DNA from: Actinomycetes bacterium
GTDB lineage: Bacteria > Actinomycetota > Acidimicrobiia > Acidimicrobiales > JAJYXR01
NCBI GenBank assembly: GCA_021801525.1
Contig: JAJYXW010000149.1
Span: 1-58,781, forward strand
Direction: 5' to 3'
DNA length: 58,781 nucleotides
The notes under the pieces were generated by a model, which saw nothing but the letters and a program-made list of their open reading frames with translations, was not told the origin of the DNA and searched no databases. The translations under genes were made by a program, and so were the position numbers. Position 1 is the first letter of the stretch; each line of letters starts with the position of its first letter. This document shows positions 31,049 to 39,122 of the stretch, piece after piece.

Positions 31049-32334
31049 CGGGGTCCGGACGGGTGGCGGTCCTCGGCATCGGAATGCACCCCTGGGGCAA
31101 GTGGGGACGCAGCTTCGTGGAGTACGGGCTCCATGCTGCCAACGCAGCCCTCGACGACGCAGGGATCTCTTGGGAGGACGTACAGCTCGTTTCGGGTGCC
31201 GACACCATACGAAACGGGTATCCGGGGTTCGTCGCAGGCGCCACTTTCGCCCAAGCGCTGGGCTGGTCCGGGGCGCGGGTGTCGAGCGTGTACGCCGCAT
31301 GCGCTTCAGGCGCCGCAGCTATAGCGAGCGCCCGAGCTCAGATCCTGGCCGGAATGGTCGACGTGGCCCTCGTAGTCGGTGCAGACACTGCTCCCAAGGG
31401 GTTCTTCGCGCCGGTGGGTGGGGACAGGCGCGACGACCCAGACTGGCTGCGCTTCCACCTGCTCGGTGCAACGAACCCGACTTACTTCGCTCTCTACGCG
31501 CGCAGGCGCATGGCGATCTACGGCGCCACATCGAAGGACTTCGCGGCGGTGAAGGCGAAGAACTCGCGCCACGGTGCCGCCAACCCGAATGCCAGGTACC
31601 GCGACGTGGTCGATGTCGACGACGTTCTCGCGTCACCCGTGGTAGCCGACCCTTTGCACCTGCTCGACATATGCGCCACCTCTGACGGCGGGGCCGCGCT
31701 GGTGCTCGCGAGCATGGACTTCGCCCGCCGCCACGCAGCCTCGCTGCCAAGCGGTGGCACCGGCAAGGGGATCGTGTCCATCGCCGCGGTCTCCACGGTC
31801 ACACCTCGCTACCCGAACACCGTCATCGAGATGCCCAACTTCGCCACCGACTCTGCCGCGTGCCTGCCTAGCTCCTCGGCGAGCGGGAACGAGCAGGCGG
31901 GGGGACCGGCCGGCGGTGAAACAGATGAACCGGCCGCGGCGCCTACCGGCGGGTTTCGCTCGCAGGTAGCCGCGGCTGCCTACGAGGAGGCCGGCATCGG
32001 CCCCGAGGACGTCGACCTGGCCGAGGTCTACGACCTGTCGAGCGCGCTCGAGCTCGACTGGTACGAGGCGCTCGGGATCTGTGGAGAGGGGGAAGCCGAG
32101 GAGCTTCTCCGGCGAGGGTGCACCGAGCTCGGCGGGCGGCTGCCCGTGAACCCGAGCGGGGGTCTCTCCTCCTTCGGAGAGGCCATACCGGCTCAGGCGA
32201 TCGCGCAAGTCTGCGAGGTGGTGTTGCAGCTGAGGGGTGGCGCTGCCGGCAGGCAGGTGGCAGGCGCCAGGGTAGGTATCACTGCGAACCAGGGCCTCTT
32301 CGGGCATGGGTCGTCGGTAGTGGCGATGCGCTGA
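31045..32334 (+). CDS. Thiolase-superfamily lipid-transfer protein with low-complexity insert
   Basis: A 429-residue Ltp/SCP-x-like thiolase-fold protein: VAVLGIGMHPWGKWGRSF, SSVYAACASGAAAIASAR (Cys at the thiolase nucleophile position, unlike the ltp3-like protein), DICATSDGGAALVLAS and VNPSGGLSSFGEAIPAQAIAQV. Between residues about 275 and 310 a Ser/Gly/Glu/Ala-rich stretch (ASGNEQAGGPAGGETDEP) is inserted. The start overlaps the DUF35 stop (ATGA). The pairing with DUF35 suggests a CoA-ester carbon-carbon lyase or thiolase in sterol catabolism. The last 56 bp overlap the convergent ipdC gene. Confidence 0.87.
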   Translation: MTGSGRVAVLGIGMHPWGKWGRSFVEYGLHAANAALDDAGISWEDVQLVSGADTIRNGYPGFVAGATFAQALGWSGARVSSVYAACASGAAAIASARAQILAGMVDVALVVGADTAPKGFFAPVGGDRRDDPDWLRFHLLGATNPTYFALYARRRMAIYGATSKDFAAVKAKNSRHGAANPNARYRDVVDVDDVLASPVVADPLHLLDICATSDGGAALVLASMDFARRHAASLPSGGTGKGIVSIAAVSTVTPRYPNTVIEMPNFATDSAACLPSSSASGNEQAGGPAGGETDEPAAAPTGGFRSQVAAAAYEEAGIGPEDVDLAEVYDLSSALELDWYEALGICGEGEAEELLRRGCTELGGRLPVNPSGGLSSFGEAIPAQAIAQVCEVVLQLRGGAAGRQVAGARVGITANQGLFGHGSSVVAMR

Positions 32335-33412
32335 GCGGCTCCGTCCAGGCGTCCACCCCGAGCGCCTCCCCGGCCTCCGCGACGATCCGGGAGACCAGCT
32401 CTTCGACACTCGGCAGGTCGTTTATGAGGCCTACGACCTGCCCGGCAGGCAGCACTCCAGCATCGAGACGCCCGTCGACCAGAGCGGCTCTGGTCATCAT
32501 CGGCGCGTTCGCCGCCATTAGGACCTGGGGCCACGAAAGGTGCCCCTCCCGGTGCATCGCCATGCCTTCGCGCACCAACGCTGGGAACGAGGCGCCTATT
32601 TGCCGGCGAAATGACAACGCGCTGGAAAGCGATCTCCACAGCGCGCCCAGGGGGCCCGCGCGCTCCAGGCGCTCGATCAGGTCCGTGCGGATGACGCGTT
32701 GGGGCGCACCGTCCACTCGTGCAGTGACGACGGTCCCGCCGAGCGAGGTGGCGAGGTACGCCTTCTTCACCTCGTCGGGAACGGTCGACTCCTTCGTGAG
32801 CAGGAACCGGGTTCCCATGGCCACCCCGTCAGCGCCCCACGAGATCGCGGCAGCGAGGCTCCTCCCGTCGTGCATGCCGCCGGCAGCCAGGACGACTACG
32901 CCATCTCCTATCGCGTCCACCACACCAGGTACGAGCAGAGAGGTGGGAACAGAGCCCGTGTGCCCGCCGCCTTCGGCTCCCTGAGCTATCACTGCGTCGA
33001 CGCCCAGGGCCGCCACCTTCTCGGCATGGCGCAGCGCTCCGATCGTTGACATCACGACCACTCCAGCGTCCTTCAGACGTCCCACCAGCGGGGCGCCGGG
33101 TGCGTGCGTGAAGCTCGCCACCCTGACCCCCTCGCGCACCACCAGCTCGACGCGCTCCGCTGCATCCGGCGCGTCGGGTCGGAGGTTCACCCCAAAAGGC
33201 TCACCCGTGCGATCCTTCACCTCGGAGATAGCCTTCTCGAGGTCCGACAGCGACATGGTCGCCGACGCGAGCACCCCAAGGGCGCCGGCTCGCGAGCTAG
33301 CCGCCACCAGGCGCGCACCCGCCACCCACCCCATGCCAGTCTGGACAATCGGCAAGCGGGACCCCGTCAAGCGGCAGAAGCGCTCCCCTCGAGCTCCCCG
33401 GGAAGCGCTCAT
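32279..33412 (-). CDS. ipdC: IpdC-like FMN enoyl-CoA reductase (nitronate monooxygenase fold)
   Basis: A 377-residue TIM-barrel flavoprotein of the 2-nitropropane-dioxygenase-like family: LPIVQTGMGWVAGARLVAAS, DAVIAQGAEGGGHTGSVPT (His-Thr after the glycines, the FMN/active-site loop), VVVLAAGGMHDGRSLAAAIS and VAMGTRFLLTKES. The gene order echA20-ipdA-ipdB-this gene equals Rv3550-Rv3553, where IpdC acts in opening steroid rings C and D. The start is ATG 33412 overlapping the ipdB stop (TGATG). The 3' end overlaps the convergent Ltp gene by 56 bp. Confidence 0.86.
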   Translation of the reverse strand: MSASRGARGERFCRLTGSRLPIVQTGMGWVAGARLVAASSRAGALGVLASATMSLSDLEKAISEVKDRTGEPFGVNLRPDAPDAAERVELVVREGVRVASFTHAPGAPLVGRLKDAGVVVMSTIGALRHAEKVAALGVDAVIAQGAEGGGHTGSVPTSLLVPGVVDAIGDGVVVLAAGGMHDGRSLAAAISWGADGVAMGTRFLLTKESTVPDEVKKAYLATSLGGTVVTARVDGAPQRVIRTDLIERLERAGPLGALWRSLSSALSFRRQIGASFPALVREGMAMHREGHLSWPQVLMAANAPMMTRAALVDGRLDAGVLPAGQVVGLINDLPSVEELVSRIVAEAGEALGVDAWTEPLSASPLPTTHARRGPGSQ

Positions 33413-34215
33413 CAGGCGAGCTCCGTCTCGCGCAGGCCTTCTGGGTCGAGGTACCCGCGGAGCAGCTCTAGCTCGTCGGGAGTGGGCAACCTCGTCTCGG
33501 GCACCTCGCTTCCCAGGCAGCCATGCAGCTCGAAGCCCGTGGCCTTCTGCACTTCGGCCGGAGTCACGCCCGGGTGCACCGACCTCAGGCTCATCTCGCC
33601 ACCGGGACCCGTGAAGTCGAGCACCGCGAGGTTGGTGACCACAACCCTCAGATCGTGGAAGCGAGCGCTCGGCGAAACGATCTCGCGTGCTCGATCGGAC
33701 CCGACTCCACAAACCATGTCGACCCGTTCGACAAAGCTGCGCGGGGAATGTCTAGGCACCCAGTAGCTCGTGGCGTGGTTCATTGTGTTGCCCGGTGCGC
33801 CGCGCACTCCTACGAGCTGGGCGCGAGGACAAGCCCAATCGCCTATGCAGCTGATGTTCTGGTTGCCGTACCGGTCGATCTGGGTGGCCATCATCATCAC
33901 GTGACGGCGACCCGACCAGACGACGTCGAAGATCTTCCGGTAGGGCATCGGGGCCTCGACGGCAAGCGCTCCGACGGGCGGGGTGCCAACCGGCGGGGTG
34001 CCGACCATCAGCGCAGCCTCGCCGTCGGTGAGCACCAGGTCCGGCTCGAACGTGAGCCGGGCGAGGCGCGCTCCGAGTGACGGGATCGGGCCGAAAGGAC
34101 TTGCCAGGATCTCCCCATCGCCGCGGAAGGCCTCCGCGCAGGCGATCACGCACACTTCCGCCCGCGTCGGCGCGCGACGCACATCCGCCCGCGTCGGCGC
34201 GCTTTCACCGCTCAT
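33412..34215 (-). CDS. ipdB: IpdB-like CoA-transferase beta subunit
   Basis: A 267-residue CoA-transferase family 1 subunit: CVIACAEAFRGDGEILASPF, FEPDLVLTDGEAAL, MMATQIDRYGNQNISCIGD, VGVRGAPGNTMNHATSYW and GFELHGC. IpdA and IpdB together hydrolytically open the last ring of COCHEA-CoA in mycobacterial cholesterol degradation. Two small in-frame duplications are present: APTRADVRR near the N terminus (27 bp) and VGTPP near residue 75 (15 bp). The start is ATG 34215, overlapping the ipdA stop (ATGA). Confidence 0.88.
   Translation of the reverse strand: MSGESAPTRADVRRAPTRAEVCVIACAEAFRGDGEILASPFGPIPSLGARLARLTFEPDLVLTDGEAALMVGTPPVGTPPVGALAVEAPMPYRKIFDVVWSGRRHVMMMATQIDRYGNQNISCIGDWACPRAQLVGVRGAPGNTMNHATSYWVPRHSPRSFVERVDMVCGVGSDRAREIVSPSARFHDLRVVVTNLAVLDFTGPGGEMSLRSVHPGVTPAEVQKATGFELHGCLGSEVPETRLPTPDELELLRGYLDPEGLRETELA
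33971..34000. repeat. 15-bp in-frame duplication in ipdB
   Basis: Two 15-bp copies (33971-33985, 33986-34000) ending GGCGGGGTG give the VGTPPVGTPP sequence of the IpdB-like protein. Confidence 0.85.
34157..34202. repeat. 27-bp in-frame duplication in ipdB N terminus
   Basis: TCCGCCCGCGTCGGCGCGC occurs at 34157 and again 27 bp later, encoding two APTRA(D/E)V units directly after the ipdB start. Confidence 0.85.
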
Positions 34216-35108
34216 GGCTCGCCTCGGCCGGCCGGTGCTGCGCCATAGTCTTCGCGAACTGCCGCCAGATACCCCTCCTCGGAGCTGTCTAGGTAGCGGG
34301 CACTGAAAGAAGCCCACGAGGTCTCCTCGGCCGCAGCCGCCACGTAGCGCCTCTGCAGGTCCTCCTCGCGGCCATAGTCGGGAAGACAGGACGTGAAGTG
34401 CGCCCCGAGAGGGCACTCCACCACGGCGTCCGTGCTGAGCCTCGTCACGACGATGCTCTGGAGCGGACCCGAATCGAGGAGCTCGCCGGGAGCGACCACC
34501 TTCTCGGCGGTCATGAAGCGACGCGATGCTGCGGCTCCGAGGAACAAGTCGTCGAAGTACGGGTCGGGCCCGAGCACCTGCCCGTTGCCATTGCTGTCCG
34601 CGCGATTGACATGGACGAAGGCGGCATCGAGCGGCAATGCGGGAACCGCCACCAGCTCCTCGGCCTCTTCGCCGGGGACGCCATAGGGAGACCTCACGGT
34701 GCGCAGCAAGGGGTTGACCCTCATCACGTCGGAACCGAGCCCAGCTCTGGTAGGCAGGAAGGGCACCCGCCAGGAAGCTGCCAGCAGGCCCAGGTAGAGC
34801 ATCCCCTCGTCGAGCTCCATCACCTCGATCGAGCCTGCCTGGCGAGCGGCGCGAAACCACGGATCGAGCGCGATCGAGTCCAGGGTCACGAACCCGAACA
34901 CGACCTTGCGCACGCGCCCTGCTGCGAGTAGCAGGCCCACATCCGGCCCGCCGTAGGAGACGACGGTGAGGTCGTCGACGCCGCTTCGCAGGATCGCCCT
35001 CACGGCGGCCATCGGCTTGCGTCGCGACCCCCAGCCCCCGATCCCTACCGTCATCCCCGGCCGCAACTGGGACACGACATCGTCGAGCGACTCCCGTTTG
35101 TCCTCCAC
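34212..35108 (-). CDS. ipdA: IpdA-like CoA-transferase alpha subunit
   Basis: A 298-residue CoA-transferase subunit. The N-terminal MTVGIGGWGSRRKPMAAVRA is almost the same as in mycobacterial IpdA; further family segments are VSYGGPDVGLLLAAGRV, ELDEGMLYLGLLAA, LPTRAGLGSDV and AFVHVNRADSNGNGQVLGPD. With IpdB it hydrolyses a ring C/D intermediate of steroids. It lies 30 nt downstream of echA20 and overlaps ipdB by 4 nt. Confidence 0.91.
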   Translation of the reverse strand: MEDKRESLDDVVSQLRPGMTVGIGGWGSRRKPMAAVRAILRSGVDDLTVVSYGGPDVGLLLAAGRVRKVVFGFVTLDSIALDPWFRAARQAGSIEVMELDEGMLYLGLLAASWRVPFLPTRAGLGSDVMRVNPLLRTVRSPYGVPGEEAEELVAVPALPLDAAFVHVNRADSNGNGQVLGPDPYFDDLFLGAAASRRFMTAEKVVAPGELLDSGPLQSIVVTRLSTDAVVECPLGAHFTSCLPDYGREEDLQRRYVAAAAEETSWASFSARYLDSSEEGYLAAVREDYGAAPAGRGEP

Positions 35109-35138
35109 GTGGCCCTCCCTGCTACGGCCGATGCGCGC

Positions 35139-35897
35139 TCATCGCGACGTGTCGGCGGCGCGCTTTTCCACGAAGGCCTCCCGCTGCTCGGCTGCGACGC
35201 CCCTTACGTGCAGCTCGTAGGTGAACCCCTGCTCGAAGCGGTAGCTGCGCTTCGGGTCCGTCGCGTCTATCCCGTTCAGCGACTCCTTTGCATGCCTGAG
35301 GATGGTCGGGCTCTTCGCAGCGATCTTCTCCGCGAACGCCCGCGCCGCGCGAACTAGCCCATCACGCGGTACGACCTCGAGCACCGATCCGTAAGCATGC
35401 AGCTCCCCCGCGCTCGCCACGTCGGCGCTGTAGACCATTGCCCGCATGCGATGTCCGGGAACGAGCCTGGCGAGGTGCGTGGCAGCACCAAGGGCACCGC
35501 GGTCCACCTCGGGCAGGCCGAAGGTCGCGTCCTCGGAGGCTATGACCACGTCGGCATTGCCTACGATCCCGATCCCGCCTCCAAGGCAGAACCCGTGCAC
35601 CGCGGCCACTACGGGCACCTCGCAGTCGTACACGGCCGCAAACGCAGCGGCGCAGCCCCGATTGGCACCGACGAGCGCCTCGTCGCCTTTGGCTGCTATC
35701 TCCTTGATGTCCACCCCCGCGCAGAAGCCCCTTCCCTCGGCGCGCACGATCACCACGCGCACGCCAGGATCACGGCCGAGATCCTCGACGGTGCCAGCGA
35801 GCTCGAACCAGCTCGCCACATCCAGGGCGTTGACCGGCGGGACGTCTATGACAACCTCGGCTACCCCACTCGCCGGTCGCTCGTGCCCGATCCCCAC
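35139..35897 (-). CDS. echA20: EchA20-like enoyl-CoA hydratase/isomerase family hydrolase
   Basis: A 252-residue crotonase-fold enzyme: VPPVNALDVASW, EGRGFCAGVDIKE, GFCLGGGIGIVGNADVVIAS and FGLPEVDRGALGAATHLARL. M. tuberculosis EchA20 opens ring D of the HIP-derived CoA ester, and its neighbours are ipdA and ipdB as here. I choose GTG 35897: the N-terminal length then matches EchA20, and TATCGT lies 7 nt upstream (leaderless pattern). ATG 35930 is possible but would cover the weak palindrome D. Probably first gene of echA20-ipdA-ipdB-ipdC. Confidence 0.89.
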   Translation of the reverse strand: MGIGHERPASGVAEVVIDVPPVNALDVASWFELAGTVEDLGRDPGVRVVIVRAEGRGFCAGVDIKEIAAKGDEALVGANRGCAAAFAAVYDCEVPVVAAVHGFCLGGGIGIVGNADVVIASEDATFGLPEVDRGALGAATHLARLVPGHRMRAMVYSADVASAGELHAYGSVLEVVPRDGLVRAARAFAEKIAAKSPTILRHAKESLNGIDATDPKRSYRFEQGFTYELHVRGVAAEQREAFVEKRAADTSR

Positions 35898-35918
35898 GGC
35901 GGACACGATAGCCCATAC

Positions 35919-35933
35919 CTGACTGCGCATCAG
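35919..35933. promoter_or_regulatory. Degenerate CTGAC-N5-(A/G)TCAG palindrome (site D)
   Basis: CTGACTGCGCATCAG has one mismatch to the palindrome. It lies at -22 to -36 from the GTG start of echA20, the same distance as site B from its gene, and 8 nt from TATCGT. Weaker than the other sites and could be chance. Confidence 0.4.
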
Positions 35934-36023
35934 AAAACGAGCGCCCCGGCCTCCGAGTGCTCCGTCTCGCAAACGGCGTGACGTTGGCCGCCGAGCTCGC
36001 GTGGTACTTCCGGGACGGAGCAC

Positions 36024-36035
36024 TAGCATCGCCAT
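36024..36035 (+). promoter_or_regulatory. Leaderless promoter of the SDR gene
   Basis: TAGCAT (36024-36029) followed by 6 nt (CGCCAT) and GTG at 36036. This is the reason for accepting the far-upstream start of the SDR gene. Confidence 0.4.
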
Positions 36036-36947
36036 GTGGTGGAGGGGCCGGGCACACCGAGCGACAGGGGCACGCCGGGCGGGCGCCGTCCTGCGGGGCC
36101 GGAGCCGACGACTGCGCGCTCGACTACGCGCTCAGATCGCATCCTGGCTGCTCCACCGGTGCTCGACTTCATCGACTTCACCGGAAAGACGGTGCTGGTG
36201 ACGGGCGGCACACGGGGCGTAGGGCGAGGGATCGCACGTGCATTCCTGGACGCAGGCGCGGGCGTGGCCGTGTGCGGCCGCCACGAGCCCGACCCGGAAG
36301 AGCTTCCCCGCTCCAAGCACTCCACCACTGCGCTGTTCGTCCGCGCCGACCTGCGCGACCCGGAGCAGGCGGCTGCGGCCGTAGACACTGCTGCAGCGGA
36401 GCTCGGAAGCATCGATGTCCTCGTCAACAACGCCGGAGGGTCACCTCCACGGGCGGCCGCCGAGTCCTCACCGAGGTTCGTATCCGCAGTAGTGGAGCTC
36501 AACCTCCTCGCTCCCTTCTGGTGCGCCCAGGCCGCCAACGCGATCATGCAGCGGCAGAGCCAGGGAGGATCGATAGTCAACATCGGCAGCGTGTCGGGGC
36601 AACGCCAGTCGCCGGGGACCGCCATCTACGGGGCAGCGAAAGCCGGGTTGTCGAACCTCACCAAGAGCCTGGCCGTGGAATGGGCTCCCAAGGTACGAGT
36701 CAATTGCGTGGTAGCCGGCCTGCTGGGAACGGAGGCCGCTGAGGAGCACTACGGAGGCGCAGAGCGCATACGGGCGGTGGCAGCAAGCGTGCCACTGGGC
36801 CGTCTCGGCACTCCGGCCGACGTGGCAGCCATGTGCCTGTTCCTCGCCTCCCCGTTCGCGGGGTATGTCACGGGTGCGGACTTCGTGCTCCATGGCGGGG
36901 ACGGGCGGCCTGCATTCATGCTTGCCGTGGAGGGCGACGGCAAATAG
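36036..36947 (+). CDS. Short-chain dehydrogenase/reductase
   Basis: A 303-residue classical SDR: cofactor loop VTGGTRGVGRGIA, NNAGG, Ser in NIGSVSG, catalytic Tyr-x3-Lys in YGAAKAGLS and C-terminal TGADFVLHGGDGRP. Core homology begins near VLDFIDFTGKTVLVTGG (GTG at 36159); the preceding 41 residues are Pro/Gly/Thr/Arg-rich. I keep GTG 36036 because a TANNNT box lies 6 nt upstream, but 36159 (262 residues) is a real alternative. Divergent from echA20, as SDR genes Rv3548c and Rv3549c lie next to echA20 in mycobacteria; probably acts on a ring C/D hydroxyacyl-CoA. Confidence 0.85.
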   Translation: MVEGPGTPSDRGTPGGRRPAGPEPTTARSTTRSDRILAAPPVLDFIDFTGKTVLVTGGTRGVGRGIARAFLDAGAGVAVCGRHEPDPEELPRSKHSTTALFVRADLRDPEQAAAAVDTAAAELGSIDVLVNNAGGSPPRAAAESSPRFVSAVVELNLLAPFWCAQAANAIMQRQSQGGSIVNIGSVSGQRQSPGTAIYGAAKAGLSNLTKSLAVEWAPKVRVNCVVAGLLGTEAAEEHYGGAERIRAVAASVPLGRLGTPADVAAMCLFLASPFAGYVTGADFVLHGGDGRPAFMLAVEGDGK

Positions 36948-37128
36948 CGCGACGCTCGCCGCTGCTCGTGCATCCGCTGAAAGTCCGCGAGCCACTGTGG
37001 CTAAAGGTGGGGCCCGTGAATGCCGATACTCCGGAGGTGACAGCGCTGAGGGGGTGCGCACAGGGACTACGCGCCTCCAGGCGCCTGCTCCTCGGGTGGT
37101 CGCGCGCGCCTGTAGGCAGGTTTCCAGC

Positions 37129-38337
37129 ATGACGACTCCCCCCACTCTCGTCCTCACGGGAGAGCCGTTGGTCGAGTACCAGCCAGCCGTGGACCTGGCT
37201 ACGGGCCGCCTCATCGGGTTCGAGGCGCTGGTGCGTTGGAACCATCCCACCCGGGGCCACATCCCACCTGAGATCCTGATCCCCTGGGCTGAGTCGAGCG
37301 ACGACATCGTCACGCTGAACGCCTGGGTGATCGAGCAGGCATGCGAGGTGGCCAGCACATGGCCGTCGGGACTGCAGATTGCCGTCAACTGCTCGAACGT
37401 TCAGCTCCATCAACGCCAAGCTTCCAAGGCCGTCTCCAGTGCCCTCGAGATGTCCGGGCTCAACCCCGACAGGTTGACAGTAGAGATAACCGAGCGTGCC
37501 GCCGCGGACGACGACGCTTCCGCCGACCTCAGGGACCTTGCCGCCCTTGGGGTCCATCTGGCTGTGGACGACGTGGGAACCAGCTGGTCCTCTCTGCAGC
37601 CGCTCAAGCAGCTCGACGTGGAGATCGTGAAGATAGACCGGGCCTTCGTCAACAGCCTCGAGCCCACCGAAGGCATGAACCGGGCGATAGTCGAGGCAAT
37701 CATCCACGTGAGCCACTCGCTCAACATGTCAACCGTCGCCGAGGGAGTGGAGTCCGCGAACCAGGCGGCGATCCTCCGGGAGTTCGGAGCAGATGCAGCT
37801 CAGGGCTTCTACTACTGCCCTCCGGTACCTGTGCAGCGTGCCTGCGACCTCGCCTCCGCCGAGCCGCGCCCCATCCTGCCCGCCGCTCTCAGCTCGAAAC
37901 CCCGCGGCGGCTACGCGCCGATCCGTGGACTTGCGGCACCAAGATCGGGCGGCTCTGCCCTGCTGCCCCCTGGTGCCATATCGACGTCACACCATTCGTC
38001 GATTGGAGAGCTAGCGCTAGGGGGAGCGCTGCCGCCTGCAGGAAGCTCTGCTCACGGCGCAGTGGTTCGCACTCCAGGCGAGGCGGCGGCCGGGAAGACC
38101 GATGTCGCAGCCCGAAGCACGGTAGATGTCGCAGCCCGAAGCACGGTAGATGTCGCAGCCGTCGCCGCGAACGGATCGTCACCCTCCAAGCGGGCACGCG
38201 CACCTCGCTCCCGTGCGCAGTCCGCTCGGCGCGCAGGGCGGAAGGACGCGGCGGCCGGCGACGATGCAGCTACTGGCACCTTTGCGCCCGATGCCCCGCG
38301 AGGACGGGCGAAGTCCAAGGACACGCCGCGGAACTAG
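37129..38337 (+). CDS. EAL-domain c-di-GMP phosphodiesterase-like protein
   Basis: A 402-residue stand-alone EAL protein. Motifs: EALVRWNHP, NCSNVQL, VEITERA, VDDVGTSWSS, KIDRAFVNS, TVAEGVES and QGFYYCPP. Metal and catalytic positions appear kept; the loop usually written DDFGTG is DDVGTS. No GGDEF or membrane segment is visible. From about residue 265 the chain is low-complexity, Ala/Ser/Arg-rich with a DVAARSTV repeat, ending in a basic stretch (KRARAPRSRAQSARR). It may hydrolyse c-di-GMP in the cytoplasm. ATG 37129 has no clear ribosome-binding site. Nothing links it to the flanking catabolic genes. Confidence 0.88.
   Translation: MTTPPTLVLTGEPLVEYQPAVDLATGRLIGFEALVRWNHPTRGHIPPEILIPWAESSDDIVTLNAWVIEQACEVASTWPSGLQIAVNCSNVQLHQRQASKAVSSALEMSGLNPDRLTVEITERAAADDDASADLRDLAALGVHLAVDDVGTSWSSLQPLKQLDVEIVKIDRAFVNSLEPTEGMNRAIVEAIIHVSHSLNMSTVAEGVESANQAAILREFGADAAQGFYYCPPVPVQRACDLASAEPRPILPAALSSKPRGGYAPIRGLAAPRSGGSALLPPGAISTSHHSSIGELALGGALPPAGSSAHGAVVRTPGEAAAGKTDVAARSTVDVAARSTVDVAAVAANGSSPSKRARAPRSRAQSARRAGRKDAAAGDDAATGTFAPDAPRGRAKSKDTPRN
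38101..38160. repeat. 24-bp in-frame tandem repeat in EAL-protein tail
   Basis: GATGTCGCAGCCCGAAGCAC + GGTA (24 bp) occurs twice exactly plus a half copy, encoding DVAARSTV repeats. Confidence 0.95.
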
Positions 38338-39122
38338 CGGAGGTAGGCCTGACCTCCATCGGCCATGAGCGTCTGCCCGGTCACGTATCCAGCGTCGTCC
38401 GACAGCAGGAACGCCGCCGCACGCCCGACGTCCTTCTCCAGGTCGCCGACTCTCCCCAGGGGGATCGACGCCACGAACTCGCCGAAACGCTCGGGATCCG
38501 CGGCCGCCCAGAGCTCGAGCCCGGGTGACATTCCATTCGGCACGAGGGCGTTCACTCGCACTCCGGCTGGTCCCCACTCGACTGCCGCCGCGCGCGTGAG
38601 CGAGCGGACCATCTCCTTGGTCCCCGCATAGAGGCCAAACCCGGCCGGGTCGGAGCGAAGCGCTGCCCCGGTTCCCACGTTGACCACCGATCCGCGACTG
38701 TCACCGAGGCTCGGGTAACACGCCTGCATGAACCAGAGAGTCCCGAGGAACCCGCTCTCCCACGTGCGCCGAGCCCCCGCTTCGTCGATCTCGAGGACAG
38801 GGCCGAGCGACACCATCTGCGCGCAGTTGACGAGCCCGTCTATCCGACCGAACGCCTCGAGGGTGCGCTCGACCGCGACGTCCACCTCCTCGCGTCGGCG
38901 GACGTCGCAGGGCACTGCCAGGGATCCAACGCCGCGCCTGGACACTTCAGCGGCCACACGATCGAGCTTCTCAGGGGTTCGCCCTACCACCGATACGCTC
39001 CCCCCCTCGGCCGCCACCGCGAGAGCCACCCCTTCACCGATTCCCTGCCCGGCTCCGGTTACCAGGACCACCTTTCCGGCTAGCCTGCCCGGCGGTGCAG
39101 TGGGCGGCCTGCCCGGCGTCAC
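38334..39122 (-). CDS. Short-chain dehydrogenase/reductase
   Basis: A 262-residue SDR: VTGAGQGIGEGVAL, VNCAQMVSLGP (Cys-Ala in place of the usual Asn-Ala of NNAG), VVNVGTGAALR at the usual catalytic Ser strand (Thr/Gly present, Ser not obvious), Tyr-x3-Lys in LYAGTKEMV and YVTGQTLMADGG. These deviations make activity less certain than for the SDR at 36036. The GTG start at 39122 overlaps the upstream gene's stop (GTGA), so it is co-translated with the alpha/beta-barrel-like protein gene. It overlaps the EAL gene end by 4 bp on the other strand. Confidence 0.83.
   Translation of the reverse strand: MTPGRPPTAPPGRLAGKVVLVTGAGQGIGEGVALAVAAEGGSVSVVGRTPEKLDRVAAEVSRRGVGSLAVPCDVRRREEVDVAVERTLEAFGRIDGLVNCAQMVSLGPVLEIDEAGARRTWESGFLGTLWFMQACYPSLGDSRGSVVNVGTGAALRSDPAGFGLYAGTKEMVRSLTRAAAVEWGPAGVRVNALVPNGMSPGLELWAAADPERFGEFVASIPLGRVGDLEKDVGRAAAFLLSDDAGYVTGQTLMADGGQAYLR

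Noticed and set aside
29535..31244. 569-codon minus-strand ORF opposite fadA6 and DUF35
   Set aside because: Antisense to clear thiolase and DUF35 genes; composition typical of GC-rich shadows.
35897..36035. Upstream start for echA20 (to 36035) giving a 298-residue protein
   Set aside because: The extra N terminus is Arg-rich and unlike EchA20; it would cover the divergent SDR promoter and the palindrome.
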